Part shown: in pieces, positions 10,782 to 20,445 of the stretch
Layout: the number at the start of each line of letters is the position of its first letter
How positions within the stretch are numbered: position 1 is the stretch's first letter
Source of the DNA: Isoetes taiwanensis
Lineage: Eukaryota > Streptophyta > Lycopodiopsida > Isoetales > Isoetaceae
NCBI GenBank assembly: GCA_021234155.1
Contig: JAJEKV010000024.1
Span: forward strand, 13,740,913 to 13,804,912
Direction: 5' to 3'
Length of the DNA: 64,000 nucleotides
The notes under the pieces: model-generated
Told to the model about the DNA's origin: nothing
Databases searched by the model: none
What the model saw: only the letters and a program-made list of their open reading frames with translations
Made by a program: the position numbers and the translations under genes

Positions 10782-11128
10782 TAGGTATACGTCAAGGATG
10801 CCATGATAAGATTATATGTATTTTTACTTTTATTGATTAAAGTATGAGGGTTATTAAAGCATAAAATTGCTACTTTTCACTTTAATTTATTTGGAATTAA
10901 ATTTGCATCTAAAATAAACTCTGTATGATTAAAATGTTTTTTTTTTTAATATTTAAAGAAAGCTTTAAATTCAGTTTAATTAAATGATTACGTTTATGTC
11001 TAAACTCTGTATGATTAGGTTTATATTTTAAAAACAAAGTTGAATAGTTGATTATTAATTAATTTTTAATATATTTTATTTCATTAATAATAATTTATTT
11101 GATAGTTATTATTAAACTATTAACTTTA
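10743..11128 (+). mobile_element. Palindromic AT-rich element (family M, copy 2, partial)
   Basis: Starts ATGATATATTCAATAAAAC directly after TATA inside the last recombinase exon. It shares its terminal 90 bp with the copies at 8637 and 11884, followed by related AT-rich inner sequence. The far terminal repeat is missing, so the right edge is approximate. Its insertion supplies the premature TAA that ends the recombinase frame. Confidence 0.6.
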
Positions 11129-11474
11129 TCGTAATCCACACCAGCCCTTGATTACTGTCAATTACGCTTAAAATTATAGGCTGTAATTACTCCTCCACCA
11201 CACAATTTTTCCTCCACCATACTTTATGATTTCATTAACACAAAAACAGTTATTAACAAATACATTTATGATTTCATTAACACAAACAGTTTCATTGATC
11301 CAAAGTTCTATTTATATACAGAAACATGATCTTATAAAGATCTTAAAACAGAGGTAGAATTTTAAAAACTTGGTCTTTAAGACCATTATACTCAAAAATT
11401 CATTACAGTTTTAACACATCAAAGTTTTATCATTCAAACAGAACATTCCAAATCATGAACAACTAAGCTCCAAC
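11129..11474 (-). other. Probable inverted 3' flank of the recombinase gene
   Basis: Lies directly downstream (minus strand) of the stop codon of the inverted recombinase C-terminal segment, so it should be that gene's 3' untranslated or flanking DNA. It contains a short direct duplication (ATTTATGATTTCATTAACAC at about 11223 and 11264). No other gene is seen. Confidence 0.35.
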
Positions 11475-11882
11475 TCATGAAGAACCAGAACCATGCCCAA
11501 ATTCAGAACCTCGTCCCAATGCAGAAATGATGACACCAAATAATGCAGCACCATCAACACCGAAATTGAACGTGCAACTGTTAAAAGTCCCCTGATTGCT
11601 GATAGCGGGTGCCATATACTTTCTGATTGCCCTAGCGCTATCTGGATAGCTTTTACTCAGCTCAGAATAAAACTCATCGTCATAATCATCTTCTTCTTTC
11701 TGTATTACGACCTCTGATTTCTTCACCAGCTGACCTTCATCAAAGATTTCTGCAGCATTACTAGGAGATGATACAACAGAAACAAGTTCAGCAAAAACTG
11801 TAGCAGCAACAACTGTAGGAATTGCAGGAACAACTGCAGAAACTGTAGGAAGTGTAACAACTGCAGGAACTGTAGGAACTAT
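11475..11882 (-). pseudogene. Inverted C-terminal segment of the recombinase gene
   Basis: On the minus strand a 135-codon frame starts at the TATA (11880-11883) next to palindromic element copy 3. It begins with a Val-Pro-Ala-Thr repeat tract (IVPTVPAVV, then TVSAVVPAIPTVV) and continues through an acidic stretch (QKEEDDYDDEFYSELSKSY) to a glycine-serine end. The plus-strand recombinase exon breaks off in the same kind of Val-Pro sequence (ENVVAAVVP) at a TATA, in the same codon phase. The two pieces therefore look like one C-terminal exon that has been split and partly inverted. No start codon or promoter of its own is apparent. Confidence 0.6.
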
Positions 11883-11883
11883 A

Positions 11884-12578
11884 ATGACATATTCAACAAA
11901 ACTTGGACTTATTCAGATTTAATAGATAGCTTCAAGGATACCATTATAAGAACTCAAAAAATAAAATTGCTTTCCGAACTAATTTTCACTTGGATCTATT
12001 TGGAATTAAACATTTCAAGAATATAAAATTTCAACTTTCAGTGATTTAACAAATTTAAAATTTGGCAATCATGATAATTTCTAAATAAAGTCTGATAGGT
12101 TGATAAGTGATTAACTTAAAAACTATATGAGAATATCACAATTTATAAATTTTTATGCTTTCAAAAAAACTTTAAAAAAAAGTTTTACTTGAAAGTAATT
12201 AAATGATAAAGTTAATGTTTTAATAATAACTATTGAACAATTTATTATATGAAATAAAATATATTAAAATTAATCATCAATAAACTATTTTCTTCTATAT
12301 TAAAAGATAAACATAATCATTTAATTAATTTCAATAAAAAAATTTCTTTTTTAAATATTAAAAAAAACATTTTAATTACAAAGTGAAAATAGACTAAAGT
12401 GAAAATCTAAATTTGAAAGCAATTTTATACTTTAGTAACCATCATATTTTTTATCTAGTGATGAATTGAATAAATTATTAAAATCAATAAGAGTTAGAAA
12501 TACATATAATCTTATCATGGCATTTTTGAAGTATATTTATTAGATTTGAATAAGTCCAAATTTTGTTAAATATGTCAT
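11884..12578 (+). mobile_element. Palindromic AT-rich element (family M, copy 3, complete)
   Basis: About 695 bp from ATGACATATTCAACAAAAC to the inverse end GTTAAATATGTCAT. The terminal inverted repeats exceed 70 bp, and the inner halves are also roughly complementary (for example AAATTGCTTTCCGAACT near 11964 against AAAGCAATTTTATA near 12416), giving one long hairpin. The left flank is TATA; the right flank is AGAG, so no intact target duplication is left. No coding capacity: a MITE-like element. Confidence 0.7.
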
Positions 12579-13262
12579 AGAGAGAAAGAATGGTATATGC
12601 TCTTAAAAAGGTGCTACAAGATAGAGCAAAAAAAATTATTTAGGAAGATAGAGAAAAGCACAGGGGATTCCCTAAACAATGAACTAGTAAAAGAAATAGT
12701 CACAGTTTGCGATGTTCTTTCCCTAGTTCTTCGTGTATATGCCAGTCAATTTAAGAGGAATCCATTCAAGAGACAAGGTTGGAAAAAGGTGGTATAGTAT
12801 ATGAAAAAAAGCTCATGATTTCCTTTCCAATGCAGATTGTGATGGGAGAGTATTCTCTACTCTTAGAGCACGTGTTGAGTTCCAAAAACCGCAGTGCTAT
12901 TTTGGCATGGCAAACCATATCAACATGCAAGATATGCCCTTTTTGGATGGTTCCCAATTGACGATTCAATCTATTGATGTAATTTATGCTCCTTCCTCCT
13001 ATGCTTTTTTCTTTTCCTTTCTAGAGAAAGTCTATCGAATTCAATGTATTGAAGGAAATAGAGACAACAAAGGAAAATGGAGCGTCAGCTCTCTCAGCAT
13101 GCTACAGAGAAGAACAACTACTCTAAGCTGACTATGACATTTATAGTAGGATGTCATGTCAGCACAATAGGTGGCATACTATGCTGAGTCATCATAACAA
13201 TGTGATATAGTAAATGTCTAACATCCCCCGATGACCAAAGATATTTGAAAGAAAATCTAAAT
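12579..13262 (+). other. Spacer with one possible unidentified exon (12836-12980)
   Basis: After an acceptor-like CCAATGCAG, the frame from 12836 reads CDGRVFSTLRARVEFQKPQ and then CYFGMANHINMQDMPFLDG without stops. It looks like a real exon, but the family is not recognised. A donor GATGTAATTT lies near 12978. The remaining sequence shows nothing I can name. Confidence 0.25.
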
Positions 13263-13263
13263 C

Positions 13264-14600
13264 CTAACAAAAAAGAACCTTAAAGGTTTTTATTCCCCCC
13301 GGGAATGAGCCAAAAAGTGCAACATGTAAGAAATTTTTCATATTGGAGAAATTCTGCCTGAAGACCCTTAGTGAAACCATCGAAGATTTGTTCCTTAGTA
13401 GAACAAGAGTAGGAAAGTGTAAGTAACTTATTCTCATAGCTTGTTCTCGAACAAAACAGAGTTTGATGTCCATGTGCTTGATTTGTAAATGAAGTCGATA
13501 GTCCTTCAAGATGTTGTATTGCTCCAAGATTGTCACAAAGATATCTTTCTTTGGTGTGGTTAGAATGCCAAGATCTTCAAATAAATGAACTAACCACAAC
13601 ATTTCCTCGCACTATGAGAGTAAGAGCTTTAATTTCGCTTCTGGTGGTACTAATCTTTTGTTAGAGTCTTGTTTTTGGGACTTCCAGCTGATAGGATTAT
13701 CACCAAAGAAGGAAAGATAGTCTGTGAGACATTTTCTAGAGTCAATATCGGTGAAGGCCATGTCTGAATCAGAGTAAAGGATAAGTTGTGAATTAAGCAC
13801 TTTAGTGTAGTGTAGACCATCTGTGGCAGTGCCTTTTAGATATGGAAGTACACGCTTTGTTGCCTTCCAATGTGATTGTTTGGGATGTGTCATAAAGCGA
13901 GACAAGACTCCAACGGCATAGACAATATCAGGTCGAGGAGTATAAAGATATAGGAGTGCTCCAACTAATTGTCTATACAATGTAGAATCCACATCTTCTT
14001 ATGCAGGCTCGAATACTAGCTTTTGACCCAAGTCAGATGGTGTTGGAGATGTATTGCAGTCTGCCATATGGAATTTCTACAAAATTTCTGAGAGGTTTTT
14101 TGTTGAGACAAAGAGAGAGATACGTATGATTCTCGCTGGACTTCTATTCCAAGACAATAGTGCATGAGCCCTAGATCTGTAACCTCAAAATGATTTTTAA
14201 GAAGACGTTTTGTAGAAAAGTTAAGATCAGCGGCATCCCCCGTCATAATCGTGTCATCCACATACAAGAGTATTATAGAAACCAAATCCCCTTGAAATTT
14301 GAAGTATAAATTTGGATCTGCTCTTGATCTTTGGTACTCCATATCCGTAATGAATGTATTGATCTTCATATTCCAACAGCGTGGTGCTTGTTTCAAGCCA
14401 TAGATGATTTTCTTGAGCTTGCAAACATAATTAGGTTGATTTTGATCTACTCTAATCCGTGGTCAGCGCGATATACAGTTCTTCTTGTAGATCTCCATTT
14501 AGAAATGCAGATTTGAAATCCATTTGATAGATGGGCCAACTTTTCTGTGTTGCCAAAGAGATAACAGCTCGCATAGTGTCCAATCTTACCACAACAAGAG
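13264..14600 (-). pseudogene. Copia reverse transcriptase / RNase H fragment
   Basis: Minus-strand frames at about 14396-14600, 14016-14396, 13612-13992 and 13264-13602 join in order as the 3' half of a Copia pol. They show SWPIYQMDFKSAFLNGDLQE, the catalytic LLYVDDTIMTG (about 14245-14277), a GLMHYCLGIEV block, and the RNase H pieces LVGALLYLYTPRPDIVYAVG and MLWLVHLFEDLGI. Several frameshifts and stops separate the pieces, and no LTRs, gag or integrase adjoin. The upstream end stops where a CpG-rich tract begins. It is an old truncated insertion with no expected activity. Confidence 0.8.
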
Positions 14601-14959
14601 AATGGACTTTAGCGACGGGCTTGCGGCGACGCGTGCGGCGACGGACGCCGCGAAATAACGCCACCATGCGACGCCAATGCGACGCCACGTCGCAGTGCAC
14701 GCCGCGATGCGACGTATGGTGCGACGCCCGACACGTATGGTGCGACGTCGACATCGTGGACGCCGCCAGCGGACGACAGGTGTCACGCCCAGCGGACGAC
14801 AGGTGTCACGCCAAAGCGGACGACAAAGGTGTCACGCCAGTCGCGCCGCGATGCGACGTATGGTGCCACGCGCCGACAATCGCGGACGTAGCAGATCTGT
14901 CACGCCAGGTGGACGCTTGCGCCAGGTGGACGACAGGTGTGATGTTTACGACGTGACGT
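14601..14959. repeat. CpG-rich degenerate repeat tract
   Basis: Dense in GCGACG/TGCGACGCC words, with local duplications such as AGCGGACGACAGGTGTCACG (three versions between about 14768 and 14839) and CGCGATGCGACGTATGGTG (twice, near 14702 and 14845). All reading frames across it are repeat artefacts. It grades into the 30-bp satellite to its right. Confidence 0.6.
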
Positions 14960-15135
14960 CGCATGCGACGTCGTATATGTGACGTATGTGACGTATGTGT
15001 CGTATATGACACGTCAGTACGTATATATGACGTATATGACACGTCCATACGTATATGTGACGTATATGACACGTCAGTATGTATATGTGACGTATATGAC
15101 ACGTTAGTACGTATATGTGACGTAGGTGGTCGCAT
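14960..15135. repeat. 30-bp TGACGT satellite
   Basis: Four consecutive units of exactly 30 bp start at 15001, 15031, 15061 and 15091, each CGTATATGAC-ACGTCAGTAC-GTATATGTGA with one to three changes. Shorter CGTATGTGA steps flank them. Each unit carries TGACGTATATGACACGT, so bZIP-type TGACGT/ACGTCA cores occur every 30 bp. A related shorter run sits at 16358-16385. Confidence 0.75.
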
Positions 15136-15283
15136 GTGACGTATATTTTTTATACACGAAGTTTTGGTTTTTTAGGATTACAAATTCAATACCTGTCTGA
15201 TTGATACCTGTCTGAAAAAGACTCTGACGACCAACCTGCAGCTTCATTTAAGCATGTTGCCTGCACATGCATCATCACAGTAG

Positions 15284-16076
15284 ATGTGCCACCGCATGAA
15301 TTACCTCCTTCATCTAGACTTTGAGAAAAATGGTTTTTTTTGGGGCTTTGAGAGATTGCAAGAGCTGGAAAAATATTGTCTCGAACTATATCAGCAAACC
15401 AAAGAAGCACATATGGATACGTCAATACAGGGGGAAGAAGGTTATGATTTAAAATCTCATGCTGGGTATACAAGTAATTCTAATGGCACTATGGAAGTTG
15501 AAAGATCAACATCAAGGTTGGAATCAGCAGCAATGCTTGAACTTGCAACTTTACCTGCCAAACGTCAGGATGATTTTGTGATATATGATGGTGGAGGAAT
15601 TTGCGTTTCAATTGCACAAGTTCCATATGAAGCCGACCCCATTGATGAGGATTTTGAAAAGCCGAGGTACTATGTGGCTACACCTGTTGATGGCCTTGTT
15701 TCGGAGATCCATACATGGAAAGTGGAATTGGAACATAGCTCTGGCTGCTATGCCAGTAAGAGTATCTAAACTGCCAGCTGTTACCTTGGAAGTCTTCAAA
15801 GTAGAGCATGTCATGGTGCAAAGGAAAATGGGCTTCAGCCTGGAGCTTAGGGATCACAAGGCGGTTGAGCTTGCCGACATTGCTGGGGTCCTTTGGTGCA
15901 GTTTTTTAACGCCATGCTCAGATTGTTTTCGCTTCATGACTCATGAACTTGTTCCGTTTGAGCGCCAAGATTTTTATGGGTTGCTGCTGCATCGATTGTA
16001 TGATCCGACAGTCACAACATACAGCAGCCAAAAATCATGCGCTTTTTTCGAGAAATCTCTTAACTGTCTTTTTTAA
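15284..16076 (+). pseudogene. Unidentified plant gene fragment
   Basis: Two frames overlap in the middle. The first (to about 15769) includes RLQELEKYCLELYQQTKEAH, DDFVIYDGGGICVSIAQV and [19 protein letters not shown]. The second (15700-16076) includes [40 protein letters not shown] and HELVPFERQDFYGLLLHRLY. Both look like true protein rather than chance translation, which suggests exons of one gene separated by a frameshift or missed intron. I do not recognise the family. It is bracketed by TGACGT/TGACAT satellite runs. Confidence 0.35.
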
Positions 16077-16243
16077 TTTCTTCATTATGGCCATTCTGAG
16101 GTTGTGGAGGTTGTTGCCTTCTTGGACAAGTTTGTTCATCGAAAATCAAGAGAATTGTGGAGTTGGTTGAACTAAAATATTTTAATTGGTCATCTAGCAA
16201 AATGCTTTGGGAAGAAAATCAGTGTATTCTCTCGCAACATTCA

Positions 16244-16357
16244 TTCTAGAACTTTCTACAACATTCTGGAATTTTCTAGAAGGATTCCTTAGGCTCACCC
16301 AAGATTCTCTTATGTTTTAAAACTTTTTAAAACTTTCTAGAACATTCTAGAACTTTC
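16244..16357. promoter_or_regulatory. Cluster of perfect heat-shock elements
   Basis: Alternating TTC and GAA triplets at 5-bp spacing form two blocks: TTCTAGAACTTTC at 16244-16256 with TTCTGGAATTTTCTAGAA at 16264-16281, and a five-module run at 16335-16357 (TTC, GAA, TTC, GAA, TTC). The consensus heat-shock factor site is nGAAnnTTCn, and three or more modules are normally enough for trimer binding. It lies between two gene fragments and next to a TGACAT satellite run; no live gene clearly follows. Confidence 0.55.
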
Positions 16358-16390
16358 GTATATGTGACATATGTGACATATGTGTCGTAG
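16358..16390. repeat. Short TGACAT run related to the 30-bp satellite
   Basis: GTATATGTGACATATGTGAC followed by ATATGTGTCG repeats the pattern at 14970-15000 with TGACGT changed to TGACAT. Confidence 0.5.
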
Positions 16391-16422
16391 AAGGTCGTGA
16401 TGTTCCGTAAAAGGCACCATCT

Positions 16423-16830
16423 TCATTGTGCCCTTAAGCCCCAGCAAGCACGTGAACTTTTAGTGTGAGCTTTTCTAATGGATTGAGCTTCATCCAGAAT
16501 AATTCTAAACCACCTAATGTTCGACAGTGTGCCCCTTAGCCCTGGGGTCGCTTTTTTCATCCTCTTCGATGGCTTCGTAATTCGAGAATTCCATATGTAG
16601 TAAGCACAATGTCGGCTTACAAAGTTCAACACAATTTATTCTTTCTCTCGATCTTCATGGTATATGTACACGGATAGCTTGACGGATGGTGCTACTTTTT
16701 CCTTCAATTCATGTTCCCATTGTTTTAAAAGCGATTTAGGGCAAACAATCAAGGTGCTCCCCGCATTCTTCTACATTGTATCTTTGACGTTTTTGGCGGT
16801 CTAGCCTTCAAAATCAAAGCAATTGCAGAT
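16423..16830 (-). pseudogene. SNF2-family (RAD5/HLTF-like) helicase fragment
   Basis: On the minus strand, from about 16790 down, the frames read STLIVCPKSLLKQWEHELKE, then a degraded linker, then a frame at 16423-16632 with WFRIILDEAQSIRKAHTKSS and RACWGL. These are the motif Ia region and the DEAQ-type Walker B region of the SNF2 ATPase domain, as in RAD5 and SHPRH-like remodellers that act on damaged or nucleosomal DNA. Stops and frame changes separate the pieces, and neither the Walker A exon nor the C-terminal helicase lobe was found. This is a dead internal fragment of a large gene. Confidence 0.7.
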
Positions 16831-17744
16831 TGTCTTTCCAAATCCCTCGATAATTTGATAATTATAAACATATGAGTTCCCCTAACAATCTGCCCCGAAG
16901 TTCAGATTTCTCCATCCAAGCAAGGGCAATACGCTATATTACATCCCAACCATGTCAATTGCAGCTATAAAATATGAAATAATAATATATCTAGTCATAC
17001 CTGGTGCTTCAGAAGTTCTATTGTTATCAGGTCATTGTCTAGATTTGCTTCTTCATCTCCTGCAATTGTATTCTAATATTCTAACCAATTTATCAGTCCG
17101 GTTTAATGGCTAATATGGGATCAGGTAACAAATGAGTCTCACTTTGTAGTCTGCGGCGAATGCATTCTTATCAAGTTTCGACCGCAAATAATCTCCAAAG
17201 TGTGACGAAGATATTCGTAGTTTTCCCCGATGGGGTTGGCAAGGAGTATAGAAAATGATGCGCGTCATCTTTTTAGAGAGCTTGGATTCACGTTTGATAC
17301 TGAGCCATGCGTGCCACAAAAGTTCAGCCTAGAGGATATTATGCTAGACACTCCACCAGATATTTCTGTGGTGGATCTAGTTGGCTCTCAAGATAGTGTA
17401 GATTGGTTAGATAAGAAAGTCCTTGAGACTGGCATTTCATTTCGTGCTTGTGCAACCAAGTGGGCGGCTTGATTTGATAACTGATTCTGCGTTGGATTTT
17501 TTGTTTCAGCTCGTCATTCCAAAAATCAACGCAGAAGCACATTTGCCTTGCGATGGAATTGTGGAGAAAAAAAAAGGTAAGATGCTTCTGTTTATAGATT
17601 AAAATCAATGCATGTGGAAATTTAGATACTGTTATTGGGATAGTTCGCAAAGTTATGTCTTCGCAAAAGGCTGGAGCAGGTTTGTCAAGGCAAAGAATTT
17701 GCAGGTGAATGATGTGGAAACCACTCCAAACTTGTTGAATGATG
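16831..17744 (+). other. Spacer with one unidentified exon-like frame (17230-17472)
   Basis: The frame at 17230-17472 (SIENDARHLFRELGFTFDTEP, then FSLEDIMLDTPPDISVVDL and DSVDWLDKKVLETG) reads like protein, but I cannot place it. At 17713-17764 a phrase CCACTCCAAACTTGTTG is duplicated where arm 2 of the inverted duplication begins. The rest shows nothing recognisable. Confidence 0.25.
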
Positions 17745-19972
17745 CCGAAAACCACTCCAAACTTGTTGTTGCCAGTAAACTGTCGGTCACTTGTATTGTG
17801 GATCGTTGATGTTTGAATCGCCTAACCTGCAAGACAGATACAGAAGGAGTGTTGATATTGGTCGTCAGGACTTGAAATAAATTTTGATGCAAGGGAAAGC
17901 AGTGTTTGGCTGGATCCGTCGTTGCTTCTTGGGTCTTTTTAAACTTCAGTTCAGCCATAGCAACTATGGTATTCACAAATCTATGCCTACAAATTACTTG
18001 CTCTCATGCCTGTTTAACGAGCTTATTCTTAGTTAAAAAAATACAGTTCTTGTGCGCCATTGATTTGCTCTGCCTCAAAGAACCGAATTTTCCTTTTCTC
18101 CAAGCTGTCAACAGATCTTGTTTTTGCTTCATCATATGAGAATCTGTAGCTTGGCTAAGCGATTCAAGCTCTTTCAAATGGCTTCGCACCGGAGTAGAGA
18201 TAGGTATTACACAGATTCTTACAACAGGTTCTTACAGTAGGAGTTTTGCAATAGGAATTATTTTGTGGGGCTATAGTTCTAGGGGTAGCTTTCAAGCTCC
18301 ATAGTGCAGAGGCAAGAATCAAAACTTCATTTGTTCAGGCAGCCTATGTCTTGTTCTATGATTCCCTTGTTTTGCTAAAGAATTACTTCAAAGTTTTGCG
18401 CATGTTGCTTCTGGCTAGGTAGCATAATTGATGACTACAAGATACATGGTAATAAGGAACTAGGAAAATGATGCTTTGGCAAAATATTACGTGATTTTTG
18501 TTATGCTGCAGGATATATACTGATTTCAAACCTATATGACTACTTGGGGAAGACTTTGTGAACTAGACAAGTTAACGCTTTTGTAGGGTTGTAGTAAAAC
18601 ATGTGTAGCAGCATACAACATTGACCTCTCTGTGAATTTATGGCTCATAAGCTGGCTAGTTTGGAAACAATCTATATAGATGTGGAATCTGTAACTTGAG
18701 CAGTCCTTATGTCATTGGTGCCATTATCATCTCCCTAAGGCCCAGGACAACAAACATTTGACTGTTGGGATGCTTGTATCATAAAAGAAAGGAAGTCACG
18801 ACTAAGAGCATGCAAGCCACATTTTTTAGCGGCTTCTGCCTTTAGTGTTTTACAGTACCATGTGAAAGACTTAGGCAATAGGGTCTAACACGTTTCAACA
18901 GATGGATCTGTGTGGATATGTGAAACAGGTGAGTAAATCTTAGATGTCTGAGCAAGAAGGCTATTGAAAACAAGAGTTTGTCTATATCATTAGATTTACT
19001 TATTTAGGTACTACAAATTAATGCTACTTTTTTCCGATTTTCTCAGATAATTGCAACATGATCTTTTGAGACATTTTGAGATCCTGTTGTGGCACAACAT
19101 AACAAAGGCTTCTTTGCATTAGATTGCTTTAATCTCATGAGAGGCCAGGCTATAGTTCCAAATGAGGTCACATTTTTTAACATGTTGAAAGCATTGGCTA
19201 GCATGGGCACAGATGCCATAAATCAGGGAAGATGCATCCATGAGCAGATTCTTAGTTATGGTTACTAATCTGACCATATTGTAGGAGAGGCCCTTATAGA
19301 TATATATATGTGAAGTATGGGAGCTTGGAAAAGACAGAAAATATATTTAAGAGATTGTCAACATAAAGCATAGTTTCATGGAATGTGATGGATTTCAGGG
19401 TATGCTCAGCATAAAAAAGGTTGTCTTGTCTTAGATTAATTTCCTACTGTTCAAGATCTGCTTTGTCATAGAATAAGATGGGATCTTCAATCATATTGAT
19501 GGCAATAAGGCGACATGCTTAACCACTGGTTCCAAACCACCAAATCCCTTATGCCCCAAGGTTACCAAGCAAGGAGGGGAGCTATCATCCATTTTAAATG
19601 GCACCACCCTGAATCCAAGCTTCCGCTTTAGAAGTGCCATAGCACGTTCAGGAAAGGGGGGGTTTTGACCTTCCGTTTAAGCTTGGTGTTGATGTAGGGC
19701 TTGCATAGTCGGTTTAATTCCTTCATGTCATCATCATCAAGCAAGGCCTTCATCTTATAGTATTCTAAATCTTGGCTCGCGTTGGAGGCAGCATTGCAGA
19801 ATTCCGTAATACCCTCTTCCAATGCTTGTCTCTTCAGGACCCTCGCGTAGTCCTTTGCATCCTGCAGTTTTGAGCTCCTTGTCGTTCTGAGTAAGATAGT
19901 CCCATCCAGTATTTTGCACTGTAGATCCAGCTTTTCTTTGTCCATTAAGCCCTGTATCCTTTTTATAAATTG
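17745..19972 (-). repeat. Arm 2 of the 2.2-kb inverted duplication
   Basis: Reverse complement of 2660-4835 with scattered substitutions and small indels. It lies 13 kb from arm 1. The right edge (about 19972) stops within the unidentified gene remnant, close to a 23-base A run. Confidence 0.75.
19628..19972 (-). pseudogene. Second copy of the unidentified gene remnant, frameshifted
   Basis: Minus-strand frame matching the 2660-3000 part of the first copy (KEKLDLQCKILDGTILLRTT, EEGITEFCNAASNASQDLEY, DDDDMKELNRLCKPYINTKL). A one-base change near 19645 shifts the frame relative to copy 1, and the protein ends early. The 5' exon part with the acidic tract is absent. Confidence 0.55.
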
Positions 19973-19998
19973 CGGTTTAATATATTCTTATATTCTTC

Positions 19999-20021
19999 AA
20001 AAAAAAAAAAAAAAAAAAAAA
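19999..20021 (+). repeat. A23 homopolymer
   Basis: A run of 23 A next to the outer edge of inverted-repeat arm 2. It may be the tail of a retroposed sequence or a simple repeat. No target duplication was found. Confidence 0.6.
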
Positions 20022-20097
20022 CACCAGGTAGAACACTTCATTATTGGGCGCCTCACCTTGACCTGATCTTGCGAACAAATAATTAACATTTTTTGTC

Positions 20098-20445
20098 CAG
20101 GATTGGAATGTTCTGGAGTTGTGCTTCTTGCTTCTGGAGGCAATTTTGGAAGGCAAGTTTTATGTTGTGTGCGGGTAGATACAAGTAAGCAGCATTATTT
20201 TGTGTTTCAGTTTAAGTTACTATTTTAAAATTGGCCTAAACTTACTCTTCTTTGTAGACAAAGAAGCTTGCTCAGGATTCAAGCTTCTGGAGATGTGGTT
20301 CTGTCGATTCTAGAGCCATCTTGGAAGGTAAGTATGTTATAAGTTTTGCTTCTGTTTTAAGTCTTTTTAAAATGTAATTGAGCAAATTCGTTTGGGATCA
20401 AGTTTTCTCTTTTCTTGTAGACAAAAAAGCTTCAACATACTGTTT
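20098..20445 (+). repeat. Diverged tandem pair of exon-like units
   Basis: Two units of roughly 170 bp, each reading AGGATT...TTCTGGAG...TTCT...TTGGAAGG, then a T-rich stretch, then CTTSTAGACAAARAAGCTT. Each short GC-richer block is bounded by AG on the left and a GTAAGT-like or GCAAGT donor on the right, and the T-rich parts resemble introns. No long reading frame spans them; they could be exons of a non-coding transcript or of a decayed gene. Confidence 0.35.

Noticed and set aside
14531-15135. Overlapping frames rich in Arg, His, Thr and Ser on both strands
   Set aside because: They are translations of the CpG-rich repeat and 30-bp satellite.
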